A DNA stretch of 64,000 nucleotides from Chryseobacterium formosense (GTDB lineage: Bacteria; Bacteroidota; Bacteroidia; Flavobacteriales; Weeksellaceae). This document shows positions 55,466 through 63,709 of the stretch, in pieces. A model generated the notes under the pieces. The model made no database searches and was not told where the DNA came from. It saw only the letters and a list, made by a program, of their open reading frames with translations. Positions within the stretch are counted from its first letter, which is position 1. Every line of letters begins with the position of its first letter. The stretch lies in the NCBI RefSeq assembly GCF_900116415.1, contig NZ_FPAP01000001.1, positions 496,001 through 560,000 of the forward strand, written 5' to 3'. The translations under genes were made by a program, and so were the position numbers.

Positions 55466-56438
55466 ACTGTAAAGAACTCAATGCTTTACCGTCAAACAAA
55501 CTTTCTTTCGCTAAATTCAGACAGTCATTATAATTTCCGTATGTATTCGTGTGATACAATGCGACGGCTGCGTTTGCTAAAACCACTGCATTTTGTGATT
55601 CTGTGCCTTTTCCTTCCAAAATATTTCTAAAAATTCTGGCTGATTCTTCGGACGTGTGTCCGGCTTGGATATCTTCAGGATTAATAGTTTTAAAACCTAA
55701 ATCCTCCGCAGAATAAATATTTTCTCCACTTTTTGTAATGATTTTACTGTCTTGGGTTAGACTGATTTCATCATAACCATCCATTCCGTGTACCAAAACA
55801 AAGTCTCTATTTTCTTTCTGTAATAAATACTGATAAATTCTGGCAATCTCAAGATTATAAACTCCGATTACCGAAAACTGAGGTTTTGCAGGATTTACCA
55901 AAGGACCGAGAAGATTGAAAAAAGTTCTCAAACCCAATGATTTTCTCAATGCCACAACCGATTGCAAAGCAGGATGAAAATACGGTGCGTGTAAAAAACA
56001 GATATTTGCTTTTTCCAAATCCTCATTGAGCTCATCCGATGTTTTTTTGAATTGATAACCCAAAGCTTCCATCACATTGGAAGAACCTGTAATCGTCGAG
56101 GCTCCGTAATTGCCATGTTTAGCTACTTTCTGTCCGGTTCCTGCAACAACAAAACTTGCAAGGGTAGAAATATTGATAGTGTTTTTTCCGTCGCCTCCCG
56201 TTCCGACAATATCGATGGTGTCATTGGTATTTAAATTTACCGGAACTGCCATTTGTAACAAGGCTTCTCTAAAGCCTTTCAATTCGTCTAAAGTAATATT
56301 CCGCATCAGAAAAATGCTGATAAAAGCAGTAACTTCCGTTGCATTGAATTTATTCTGGGCAATCTGAATCATAATCGCTTTCGCTTCAGATTTTGATAAG
56401 GTATGGTGATTGAACAGGTATTGTAGGATTTCTTTCAT
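55449..56438 (-). CDS. trpD: Anthranilate phosphoribosyltransferase
   Basis: 329 aa with the PRPP-binding DIVGTGGDGKNTINISTLA, KHGNYGASTITGSSNVME and LRTFFNLLGPLVNPA. It adds PRPP to anthranilate. Its C-terminal five residues come from a repeat that also forms the inverted pair after it. Confidence 0.96.
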   Translation of the reverse strand: MKEILQYLFNHHTLSKSEAKAIMIQIAQNKFNATEVTAFISIFLMRNITLDELKGFREALLQMAVPVNLNTNDTIDIVGTGGDGKNTINISTLASFVVAGTGQKVAKHGNYGASTITGSSNVMEALGYQFKKTSDELNEDLEKANICFLHAPYFHPALQSVVALRKSLGLRTFFNLLGPLVNPAKPQFSVIGVYNLEIARIYQYLLQKENRDFVLVHGMDGYDEISLTQDSKIITKSGENIYSAEDLGFKTINPEDIQAGHTSEESARIFRNILEGKGTESQNAVVLANAAVALYHTNTYGNYNDCLNLAKESLFDGKALSSLQLLVDG

Positions 56439-56445
56439 AATGATA

Positions 56446-56519
56446 ATTGTTGCTGGTTGTTAGTCCATGGTTGTTAGTTTTTAATAGTCATTTAATTTTT
56501 ATCAACCATCAACCAAAAC
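56446..56519. repeat. CATCAACCA inverted pair between trpG and trpD
   Basis: TTGTTGCTGGTTGTTAG and GGTTGTTAG face ATCAACCATCAACCAAAACC (56501-56520). Same family as in the next two gaps of the operon. Confidence 0.6.
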
Positions 56520-56522
56520 CTA

Positions 56523-57119
56523 TTAACCCAATAAAAAATTTTTGATGATTGTTTCTCCATCTGGAGTCAAAATACTTTCCGGATGATATTGAACACCGTG
56601 AACATCATATATTTTGTGTTTCAAGCTCATAATCATTCCTTTACTGTCTGTACTTGTAATTTCCAATTCTTCAGGAAAATTTTCTGGATTGACTGCCCAA
56701 CTGTGATATCTTCCGACTTCCAAAGTTTGTGGCAAATCTTTGAACAGTTTGTGTTCATTGGTTTGTATGGCTTCCGTAGCAACACCGTGATAAATTTCGC
56801 TGAGGTTGATCAAGCTGCCTCCAAAAGCTTCCGCTATCGCCTGTTGACCGAGACAAACGCCGAGAATACTTTTTGTTGAAGCATATTTTTTAATTAAATC
56901 CAACAAAATTCCGGCTTCTTCAGGAATTCCGGGACCTGGAGAAAGAATGATTTTGTCGTATTTGTCGATTTCTTCTAAAGTTATCTGGTCGTTTCTGATG
57001 ACGTCAATTTTTTGATTCAGAACCCTTTCAATTATTTGGACAAGATTATATGTAAAGCTGTCGTAATTGTCAAAGACAAGAACTTTTATTTGTGATGAAT
57101 TATTTATTTCAGGCATCAT
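56523..57119 (-). CDS. trpG: Anthranilate synthase component II (glutamine amidotransferase)
   Basis: 198 aa class I amidotransferase: VLVFDNYDSFTYNL, nucleophile Cys in ILGVCLGQQAIAEAFGG, and VQYHPESILTPDG with the catalytic His/Glu. It feeds ammonia to TrpE and may also serve folate synthesis in place of PabA, since no other copy is visible here. Confidence 0.95.
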   Translation of the reverse strand: MMPEINNSSQIKVLVFDNYDSFTYNLVQIIERVLNQKIDVIRNDQITLEEIDKYDKIILSPGPGIPEEAGILLDLIKKYASTKSILGVCLGQQAIAEAFGGSLINLSEIYHGVATEAIQTNEHKLFKDLPQTLEVGRYHSWAVNPENFPEELEITSTDSKGMIMSLKHKIYDVHGVQYHPESILTPDGETIIKNFLLG

Positions 57120-57170
57120 TTTATCTGATATTTTGTTTTTATACTTAAATTTTTAAAGATTGACTAATTT

Positions 57171-57260
57171 GCGACCCGGCTTGAGCGGAAATCCTTTTTT
57201 TTGCGTCGGGAAAGACAGGCAAAAAAGATTGAGAGCGGAAGACGGAATTTGTCGCCATAA
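57171..57260. repeat. Degenerate intergenic repeat, copy 2 (trpE-trpG gap)
   Basis: GCGACCCGGCTTGAGCGGAA at the start and GGCAAAAAAGATTGAGAGCG towards the end. It is related to the copy at 47672. Confidence 0.5.
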
Positions 57261-57265
57261 AGATT

Positions 57266-58684
57266 TTAAATCAAATTCTCTGCTTTTTCTACCGCCTTTT
57301 TCAAGGCATTTAATTTATTATTCACCTCTTGCAGCTCACTTTCAGGATCTGATTTTGCTACCAATCCCGCTCCGGCTTGATAATACAGCGTATTGTTTTT
57401 GCTTAAAAATGTACGAATCATAATCGCCTGATTGCAGTCACCGTTCAAACCGACCATTCCTATACAGCCGCCATAATAACCTCGGGAATCTTTTTCATAT
57501 TCATTGATTAACTGTAACGCTTTATGTTTTGGAGCACCACTTAATGTTCCCTGCGGAAAAGTAGTGGCAACCATTTCAAAAGGATTGGTATTTTCTTCTA
57601 ATTCTGCGGTCACTTCACTTACCATGTGAATAACGTGCGAGAAAAGCTGAATTTCTTTCAGTTTTGTAACCGTCACATTTTTTCCTAATTTTCCTAAATC
57701 GTTTCTTGCTAAATCAACCAGCATCGTGTGTTCTGCATTTTCTTTCGGATCGTTTTTTAAAGATTCGATAGATTGTAGATCGGTTTCAAAATCACCGGTT
57801 CTTTTGAAAGTTCCTGCAATCGGATGAATAATGGCTTTGTTGCTTTTGATAATAATTTGGCTTTCAGGACTTGAACCAAATAATTTGTAATTTCCATAAT
57901 CAAAATAAAAAAGATAAGGCGACGGATTGATATTTCTCAAAGCACGATACACGTTGAATTCATCGCCCTGAAATTTTTGTTCGAATCTTCTGCTTAAAAC
58001 CAGCTGAAAAACATCTCCTCTCATACAATGTTTCTGGGCAGTTTCTACTAATTTTAGATATTCTTCATTGGTAATATTTGAAGTTTCTCCATCTGTTTTT
58101 TCAAATGGATAAACAACAGCATTTTTATTTTTAATTAAATTTTCAAGTGTTCTGAATTCGGATTTTATACCATCAATTTGATTTTCTATTAAATACATTT
58201 CATCATTAAAATGATTGATTGCAATCACATATTGATATAATCTGTAGCGCAAAATTGGGATTTCAACTTCTTGACTTTGAGGTTTAAATGCAACATCTTC
58301 AAAAAACTGAACAGCCTCAAAACTTGTGTACCCAAAAAGTGACTGAGCGGTTTTTTCAATTTTATCGTGTGTTTTTTCACATTCGAAAGTTTTAGAAAAA
58401 TCATTCAGCAATTTTGGAACGTTTGTGTTTTCTAAAGACTTTTTCTCCGGATTTTGATTAGGAAGTTTGACCTCGTACTCATTTAAATTTTTAATTTCAA
58501 TTCCGGCAATTGCATTTATGGCAATGAAGGAAAAATTATTGTCAATATTTTTAGAATCCGAACTTTCCAGAAGAATCGTATCACGGAATTTATCTCTGAT
58601 TTGAAGGTAAATATTCATCGGGGTTTGAAGATCGCCCAATGTTTTTTTAGATTTTGTTTTAATTTTTATAATGGAATTCGACAT
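57266..58684 (-). CDS. trpE: Anthranilate synthase component I
   Basis: 472 aa chorismate-using enzyme. The N-terminal LLESSD is the tryptophan feedback motif; the chorismate site is in FDYGNYKLFGSSPESQI, HPIAGTFKRTGDFETD and FPQGTLSGAPKHKALQL. With TrpG it makes anthranilate. It is the first structural gene, preceded by an attenuator. Confidence 0.96.
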   Translation of the reverse strand: MSNSIIKIKTKSKKTLGDLQTPMNIYLQIRDKFRDTILLESSDSKNIDNNFSFIAINAIAGIEIKNLNEYEVKLPNQNPEKKSLENTNVPKLLNDFSKTFECEKTHDKIEKTAQSLFGYTSFEAVQFFEDVAFKPQSQEVEIPILRYRLYQYVIAINHFNDEMYLIENQIDGIKSEFRTLENLIKNKNAVVYPFEKTDGETSNITNEEYLKLVETAQKHCMRGDVFQLVLSRRFEQKFQGDEFNVYRALRNINPSPYLFYFDYGNYKLFGSSPESQIIIKSNKAIIHPIAGTFKRTGDFETDLQSIESLKNDPKENAEHTMLVDLARNDLGKLGKNVTVTKLKEIQLFSHVIHMVSEVTAELEENTNPFEMVATTFPQGTLSGAPKHKALQLINEYEKDSRGYYGGCIGMVGLNGDCNQAIMIRTFLSKNNTLYYQAGAGLVAKSDPESELQEVNNKLNALKKAVEKAENLI

Positions 58685-58708
58685 TTTTTAATTTTTTGAG
58701 ATTTAGAC

Positions 58709-58742
58709 ATAAAAAAAGACTTCAACGCAATCGTCAAAGTCT
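58709..58742 (-). terminator. trp attenuator terminator
   Basis: 11-bp stem (58742-58732 against 58727-58717, with two wobble pairs) and a 4-base loop, then TTTTTTT on the minus strand, ending 25 bases before the trpE start. Its 5' arm is complementary to 58797-58806 in the leader gene, the expected antiterminator. Confidence 0.85.
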
Positions 58743-58774
58743 CTGTATATTTTTCTATAAATTCCGGCTGTGAT

Positions 58775-58852
58775 TTAACAACAAGACAATAGCTTCAGAC
58801 CCGACGAAGAGTTTGAAAGCCACCACCAATTTTTGTTGTTTGAAATAATCAT
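58775..58852 (-). CDS. trpL: trp leader peptide
   Basis: A 25-codon ORF (ATG at 58852, TAA at 58775) with three consecutive Trp codons, Trp9-Trp11, in NNKNWWWLSN. Trp is about 1% of a normal proteome, so three in a row upstream of trpE is a strong sign of attenuation. The sequence starting 13 bases after the last Trp codon pairs with the terminator 5' arm. A promoter box ends four bases before the ATG, so the leader peptide mRNA may be leaderless. Confidence 0.88.
   Translation of the reverse strand: MIISNNKNWWWLSNSSSGLKLLSCC
58797..58806 (-). promoter_or_regulatory. Antiterminator arm of the trp attenuator
   Basis: On the minus strand CGTCGGGTCT can pair with AGACTTTGACG (58742-58732), the 5' arm of the terminator: CGTC with GACG and TCT with AGA, joined by three G-U pairs and one bulge. 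A ribosome paused at the Trp codons would leave it free. Confidence 0.7.
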
Positions 58853-58856
58853 GGGA

Positions 58857-58891
58857 CAAATGTAGAAATTTTTTTTATATCGAAAACAAAA
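58857..58891 (-). promoter_or_regulatory. Promoter of the trp operon
   Basis: TTTTG (58891-58887), a 22-base spacer and TACATTTG (58864-58857) match TTTG-N17-23-TAnnTTTG. Four bases then lead to the leader ATG at 58852. Confidence 0.75.
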
Positions 58892-59016
58892 ATTTTAAAA
58901 AAGCTGAAATTTATTATTTATTTCTCTGGAATCAGTTTAAATATGATTTAAAATAGCCTCCAATCTCATCATTAAAACTTTATTTTTTATATTTTTGTGA
59001 CCAAATTAGAAAAGCA

Positions 59017-59226
59017 ATGAAAAAAGTATTGGCAATCGTATTCTTAGGAAGTTTAGTAGCAGTAAGCTGTTCAAAAAAAGAAGAGAAATCTTTACAGGAC
59101 AGCAATATCATGTTGGAAGAGCCTGAAGCTCAAGTTATACCTGCAGATTCAACTAAAAAAGATTCTACACCAGCTCCGGCTGCAACTCCTGCACCTACAG
59201 CAACAGATTCTACAGCAACAAAATAA
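59017..59226 (+). CDS. Small lipoprotein with a Pro/Ala/Thr-rich tail
   Basis: 69 aa with lipobox AVSC (Cys18). The rest is disordered and rich in Pro, Ala, Thr, Ser and Asp. Its stop overlaps the start of the cytochrome gene by one base, so they are coupled. It may be a membrane tether or accessory of the cytochrome. A TATTTTTG box lies at 58990-58997. Confidence 0.7.
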   Translation: MKKVLAIVFLGSLVAVSCSKKEEKSLQDSNIMLEEPEAQVIPADSTKKDSTPAPAATPAPTATDSTATK

Positions 59227-59594
59227 TGAAAAAACTGTTTTTGACAGGAATGGTAAGCTTGCTTGTTTTTTCCTGCTCTAAAAAAGAAAATTCAGAAGTA
59301 CAGTCTACAGATTCCGTTGATGTTCCGACTCCTGTGGTTGCAAATGTTTCCGGACAGGCTTTAATAGAATCGTCTGACTGTATGGCTTGTCATAATGCTG
59401 ATGAAAGAATGATAGGGCCTTCTTACAAAGAAATTGCTGCCAAATATTCTGAAAAGGATATTGAAACGCTTGCTTCAAAAATTATAGAAGGCGGAAGCGG
59501 AGTTTGGGGAGATGTGCCAATGCAGGCGCATCCTCAATTTTCAAAGGATGACGCCAAAAAAATGGTGGAATATATCTTAAAGCAGAAGAAATAA
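59226..59594 (+). CDS. c-type cytochrome lipoprotein
   Basis: 122 aa with lipobox VFSC (Cys17) and one heme-binding CMACH near residue 55; the axial Met is likely in WGDVPMQAHP. It resembles cytochrome c551/c552 electron carriers in the periplasm. The gene is coupled to the preceding lipoprotein and abuts rlmF. Confidence 0.9.
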   Translation: MKKLFLTGMVSLLVFSCSKKENSEVQSTDSVDVPTPVVANVSGQALIESSDCMACHNADERMIGPSYKEIAAKYSEKDIETLASKIIEGGSGVWGDVPMQAHPQFSKDDAKKMVEYILKQKK

Positions 59595-60524
59595 ATGTCT
59601 TCTGAAAAATCAAATCTGCACCCAAGAAATCTGCATCGCAATCCTTACGATTTTGATTCGCTGATTTCTTGTGTGCCGGAATTGAAACATTATGTTTTTA
59701 ACAATTCTTACGGAAATTTTACCATTAATTTCAGTATTCCGAAAGCTGTAAAATTGCTTAATAAAGCCTTATTGCAGCACTTTTATGATATTAAAAACTG
59801 GGATATTCCTGACGGAAATCTTTGTCCGCCGATTCCCGGAAGAGCCGATTATGTACATTATATTGGCGATTTGTTGGCTGAAAATTATCACGAAATTCCC
59901 AAAGGTTCTGCTGTAAAAGGTTTAGACATCGGAACGGGAGCCAATTTGGTTTACCCGTTGATTGCCAACAAATCCTATGGCTGGAAAATGGTCGGAACAG
60001 ACATCAACAAAGATTCTTTTCAAAATGCACAGCAGATTTTAAATCAAAATCCTGATTTATCAGGTGCAATTGATCTAAGATTTCAGGAAAATTCAAATCA
60101 CATTTTTAAAAACATTCTTGATCCTAAAGATAAATTTGTATTTTCAATGTGCAATCCGCCGTTTTACGATTCTGAGAAATCTGTATTGAAAGGCAATCTG
60201 AGAAAGACAAAAAATCTCAACAAGTCCAAAATTAAAAATCCAAATCTGAATTTCAGCGGACAGCAATCTGAACTTTGGTGTGAAGGCGGAGAAATTGCTT
60301 TCGTATCCAAAATGATTGAAGAAAGCGTCGAATTTTCATCGCAAATTCTTTGGTTTACCTGTCTGATTTCAAAGAAAGAAAATCTCTTCAAATTAAATTC
60401 ATTTTTAAATAAGCTAAAAGCAGTAGAAATTAAAACTATTGAAATGTCTCAAGGTCAAAAAGTTAGCAGAATTTTAGCATGGACTTTTATTTCAAAAAAT
60501 GAAAGGATAAATTGGCTTAAATAA
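59595..60524 (+). CDS. rlmF: 23S rRNA (adenine1618-N6)-methyltransferase
   Basis: 309 aa SAM-dependent methyltransferase. HPRNLHRNPYDFDSLISCVP at the N-terminus, GLDIGTGANLVYPLIA as SAM motif I and SMCNPPFYDSE as the NPPF catalytic motif. It modifies A1618 of 23S rRNA. Zero spacing from the cytochrome gene. Confidence 0.92.
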   Translation: MSSEKSNLHPRNLHRNPYDFDSLISCVPELKHYVFNNSYGNFTINFSIPKAVKLLNKALLQHFYDIKNWDIPDGNLCPPIPGRADYVHYIGDLLAENYHEIPKGSAVKGLDIGTGANLVYPLIANKSYGWKMVGTDINKDSFQNAQQILNQNPDLSGAIDLRFQENSNHIFKNILDPKDKFVFSMCNPPFYDSEKSVLKGNLRKTKNLNKSKIKNPNLNFSGQQSELWCEGGEIAFVSKMIEESVEFSSQILWFTCLISKKENLFKLNSFLNKLKAVEIKTIEMSQGQKVSRILAWTFISKNERINWLK

Positions 60525-60772
60525 TTTTAGAATTTAACCATTAAGATTTTGGTTAAATGTTTAAGGTTTTTTAAGATTTAAATAAATTTAAAATTAAGCT
60601 GTATGTTTAAAAATATCTGGGATATTATCTTAATAATTCTTCAGTTCTTCATAAATTCTAAATGGTTTAATTTATTTCGGATATATTTTCTAAATAAATC
60701 AATCATACAAAATTTAACTTCCATAAAACCTTAAAATTCACTATTTTTGCATTTCGAAAAAATTGAATTACA

Positions 60773-62470
60773 ATGCAATTATCAGAACAGGAAATTATTA
60801 GAAGAGAAAAGCTGAATAAGCTTGTTGAAATGGGAATAAACGCATTCCCGGCGGAAGAATACACGGTTACAGATACAACAGAATCTATAAAACAGGATTT
60901 CGCAGAAAGTAAACAGGTGAAGATTGCGGGAAGATTGATGTCTCGCCGTATTCAGGGGAAAGCTTCTTTTGCTGAATTGCAGGATTCTACAGGTAGAATT
61001 CAGGTGTATTTCAACAGAGACGAAATCTGCATAGGTGAAGACAAAACTTTGTACAACGACGTTTACAAGCACCTTTTAGATATTGGTGATATCATCGGTA
61101 TTGAAGGAGAGTTGTTCACCACTCAGGTTGGTGAAAAAACCGTTTTGGTAAAAAACTTTACGCTTCTAACGAAAGCTTTAAGACCACTTCCACAGGCAAA
61201 AACTGACGAAAATGGAGTAGTACACGACGGATTTACAGATCCGGAACTAAGATACAGACAACGTTATGTAGATTTAACGGTAAATCCGAATGTGAAAGAA
61301 ATTTTCGTAAAAAGAACAAAATTGTTCAATGCGATGAGAACTTTCTTCAATGAAGCAGGATATTTTGAGGTTGAAACGCCAATCTTACAGTCGATTCCCG
61401 GTGGAGCTGCGGCAAGACCTTTCATTACGCATCACAATGCTTTAGATATTCCATTATATTTAAGAATTGCTAATGAATTATATCTGAAAAGATTGATCGT
61501 TGGTGGATTTGACGGAGTTTATGAATTCTCTAAAAACTTCAGAAATGAGGGGATGGACAGAACGCACAATCCGGAATTTACGGCAATGGAAATTTATGTT
61601 GCCTACAAAGATTACAACTGGATGATGGATTTCACAGAGAAATTGTTGGAATTCTGTGCAACTTCTGTAAACGGATCTTCAGAATCTGTTTTCGGAGAGC
61701 ATAAAATCAGCTGGAAAGCACCTTACCCAAGAGTTTCTATGACAGAAGCTATTTTGAAATATACAGGTTTTGACATCACCGGAAAATCTGAGCAGGAATT
61801 ATTTGATTTTGCTAAATCTATCGGAATCGATGTGAACGAAACGATGGGTAAAGGAAAATTGATTGACGAAATTTTTGGTGAAAAATGTGAAGGAAACTTC
61901 ATTCAGCCGACTTTTATTACCGATTATCCGATTGAAATGTCTCCTTTAACGAAAAAACACAGAAGCAAAGAAGGTTTGACGGAACGTTTCGAATTAATGG
62001 TTTGCGGAAAAGAAATTGCCAATGCTTATTCTGAGCTGAATGATCCGATCGACCAAAGAGAGCGTTTTGAAGAGCAATTAAAATTGGCTGAAAAAGGTGA
62101 TGATGAAGCAGGTCAATTTATTGATGAAGACTTCTTAAGAGCTTTAGAATACGGAATGCCGCCAACTTCAGGTTTAGGGATCGGAATGGACAGATTGATT
62201 ATGTTCTTAACGAATAATCCGTCAATCCAGGAAGTATTATTCTTCCCTCAGATGAAGCCTGAAAAAACAGTTCCTCAAATTGAATTGGGAGAAGATGAAC
62301 ATTTGATTCTAGATATTTTGAAGTCTGGGGAGCAAATTGCTTTGGCTGAAGTGAAAACGTTAAGCAAGTTATCCGGTAAAAAATGGGATAAGGCTGCAAA
62401 AACTTTAACGAAAGGAGGTTTGGTGAAAGTGGAGAAGGTTGATGAGAATGTTTTGATGAAATTGGTTTAA
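60773..62470 (+). CDS. lysS: Lysyl-tRNA synthetase, class II
   Basis: 565 aa. OB-fold anticodon domain (VKIAGRLMSRRIQGKASFAEL), then catalytic motifs: GGAAARPF, NFRNEGMDRTHNPEFTAME (motif 2) and GMPPTSGLGIGMDRLIMF (motif 3). About 65 extra C-terminal residues after motif 3 look like a small winged-helix extension seen in many Bacteroidota. A TATTTTTG box lies at 60742-60749. Confidence 0.96.
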   Translation: MQLSEQEIIRREKLNKLVEMGINAFPAEEYTVTDTTESIKQDFAESKQVKIAGRLMSRRIQGKASFAELQDSTGRIQVYFNRDEICIGEDKTLYNDVYKHLLDIGDIIGIEGELFTTQVGEKTVLVKNFTLLTKALRPLPQAKTDENGVVHDGFTDPELRYRQRYVDLTVNPNVKEIFVKRTKLFNAMRTFFNEAGYFEVETPILQSIPGGAAARPFITHHNALDIPLYLRIANELYLKRLIVGGFDGVYEFSKNFRNEGMDRTHNPEFTAMEIYVAYKDYNWMMDFTEKLLEFCATSVNGSSESVFGEHKISWKAPYPRVSMTEAILKYTGFDITGKSEQELFDFAKSIGIDVNETMGKGKLIDEIFGEKCEGNFIQPTFITDYPIEMSPLTKKHRSKEGLTERFELMVCGKEIANAYSELNDPIDQRERFEEQLKLAEKGDDEAGQFIDEDFLRALEYGMPPTSGLGIGMDRLIMFLTNNPSIQEVLFFPQMKPEKTVPQIELGEDEHLILDILKSGEQIALAEVKTLSKLSGKKWDKAAKTLTKGGLVKVEKVDENVLMKLV

Positions 62471-62490
62471 ATTAATTTGAAATAAATTTT

Positions 62491-62529
62491 AGACTCGGGC
62501 GGAAGCGAAGCTTCCGCCCGAGTCTTTTA
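62491..62529 (+). terminator. Strong terminator after lysS
   Basis: A perfect 16-bp GC-rich stem (62491-62506 against 62510-62525) with loop GAA, then TTTT. Confidence 0.92.
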
Positions 62530-62590
62530 TAAAAATGATTTCCTTACAAACTAATTTTTGGTAAATCACGTTTAGAAGAAAACTATTCCG

Positions 62591-63409
62591 ATGAAAGGCT
62601 TTGTTTTATTTTTTTTCCTGTCAATAACAATACATTCACAAACTCTTACTTCAATTTATTTCGCAAACAACAGTTCCGAACTAAGTTCAGATTCTAAAAT
62701 AAAGCTTGACAGTTTAGCAAAACTAAACACAAAACTCACCTTCAGGATTTTTGGTAATGCTAATCCTTTAGGAAATGAGATTTTAAATAAATCCTTATCG
62801 GAAAACCGGGCAAAAAATGTTACAAATTATTTGAAAATTAGAATCGGGAAAAATATTCATTTGGCAAGTTCGATTGGATTGGGAATTTCAAAGCAGATCA
62901 ATGATAATAGTTCTGAGGATTTACTCGCAAAAAACAGACGGGTTGATATTTTCATTGAACGTTTTTTTGATAAAGGTGAAAAAATTTCCAGAAATGCATA
63001 TCCGAGCTTTTTTGATATGAAAATTGCTTATATGAAAGTGAAAGATACTTTCTCATTACCCAATGTAAATTTTATTGGAGGACGTCATGTGTGGCTTTCC
63101 AAAGGGAATAGACGATTGTTTATGCTTTATGAGATTTTAAAGAAAAATCCAACGCTTGAAGTCGAACTTCAGGGACATATTTGTTGTGATTATGAAAATT
63201 TTGATGGTGAAGATTTAGATTTAAAAACATTTAATCTTTCCTTTACCAGAGCCGATGCAATCCGAAGTTTTTTAATTAAAATGGGAATTGAGCCGCATCG
63301 TATTAAAGCTGAAGGTTTGGGACATCTCAATCCTGTTGTTTATCCCGAAGAAACTGAAGAAGACCGTACCAAAAACAGGCGTGTGGAATTGGTTTTAATT
63401 AAAAAATAA
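62591..63409 (+). CDS. Secreted protein with two OmpA-like domains
   Basis: 272 aa with a signal peptide (MKGFVLFFFLSITIHSQ) and no beta-barrel. Two OmpA-type peptidoglycan-binding modules: one ending SENRAKNVTNYLK and LLAKNRRVDIFIE (residues 20-130), one ending FTRADAIRSFLIKMGIEP and DRTKNRRVELVLIK (about 155-272). The NRR pattern at the end of each supports this. It is probably periplasmic and bound to peptidoglycan. Confidence 0.82.
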   Translation: MKGFVLFFFLSITIHSQTLTSIYFANNSSELSSDSKIKLDSLAKLNTKLTFRIFGNANPLGNEILNKSLSENRAKNVTNYLKIRIGKNIHLASSIGLGISKQINDNSSEDLLAKNRRVDIFIERFFDKGEKISRNAYPSFFDMKIAYMKVKDTFSLPNVNFIGGRHVWLSKGNRRLFMLYEILKKNPTLEVELQGHICCDYENFDGEDLDLKTFNLSFTRADAIRSFLIKMGIEPHRIKAEGLGHLNPVVYPEETEEDRTKNRRVELVLIKK

Positions 63410-63414
63410 TTCAG

Positions 63415-63681
63415 TTATTTATATACTTTCACATATCGTTTCTGATATTCTGAACCATAACAGTTAAATGAAAAGAATCCTGCAATTTCTTTTAATCCAA
63501 GCTCTTTTTCATCAAGGTAAAGCTTTATTTCTTCTTCATTAAGTTTGATCCAGACTTCCCAAATTCCGTGTGTTCCGCAGCTTACTTCAAGTAAATAGAT
63601 GTTTTGTTGATCTTTGAAAAGCCTGTAAACATAGGGTTCTAAGGTAATGAGCTGGAAATTTTTTAGACTAAATTCTTCCAC
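63415..63681 (-). CDS. Small protein of unknown function
   Basis: 88 aa with no signal peptide and no known motif; it contains LLEVSCGTHGIWEVWIKLNE. Convergent with the OmpA-domain gene, with a gap of five bases. Length and codon use suggest a real gene, downstream of cydB on the same strand. Confidence 0.55.
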   Translation of the reverse strand: MEEFSLKNFQLITLEPYVYRLFKDQQNIYLLEVSCGTHGIWEVWIKLNEEEIKLYLDEKELGLKEIAGFFSFNCYGSEYQKRYVKVYK

Positions 63682-63709
63682 CGATTATATTTTAAAATTA
63701 TAGATTAAT

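Noticed and set aside
60603..60734. 43-codon hydrophobic ORF before lysS (MFKNIWDIILIILQFF...)
   Set aside because: AT-rich spacer readily yields such frames; no promoter or conservation is visible, though it could be a membrane peptide.
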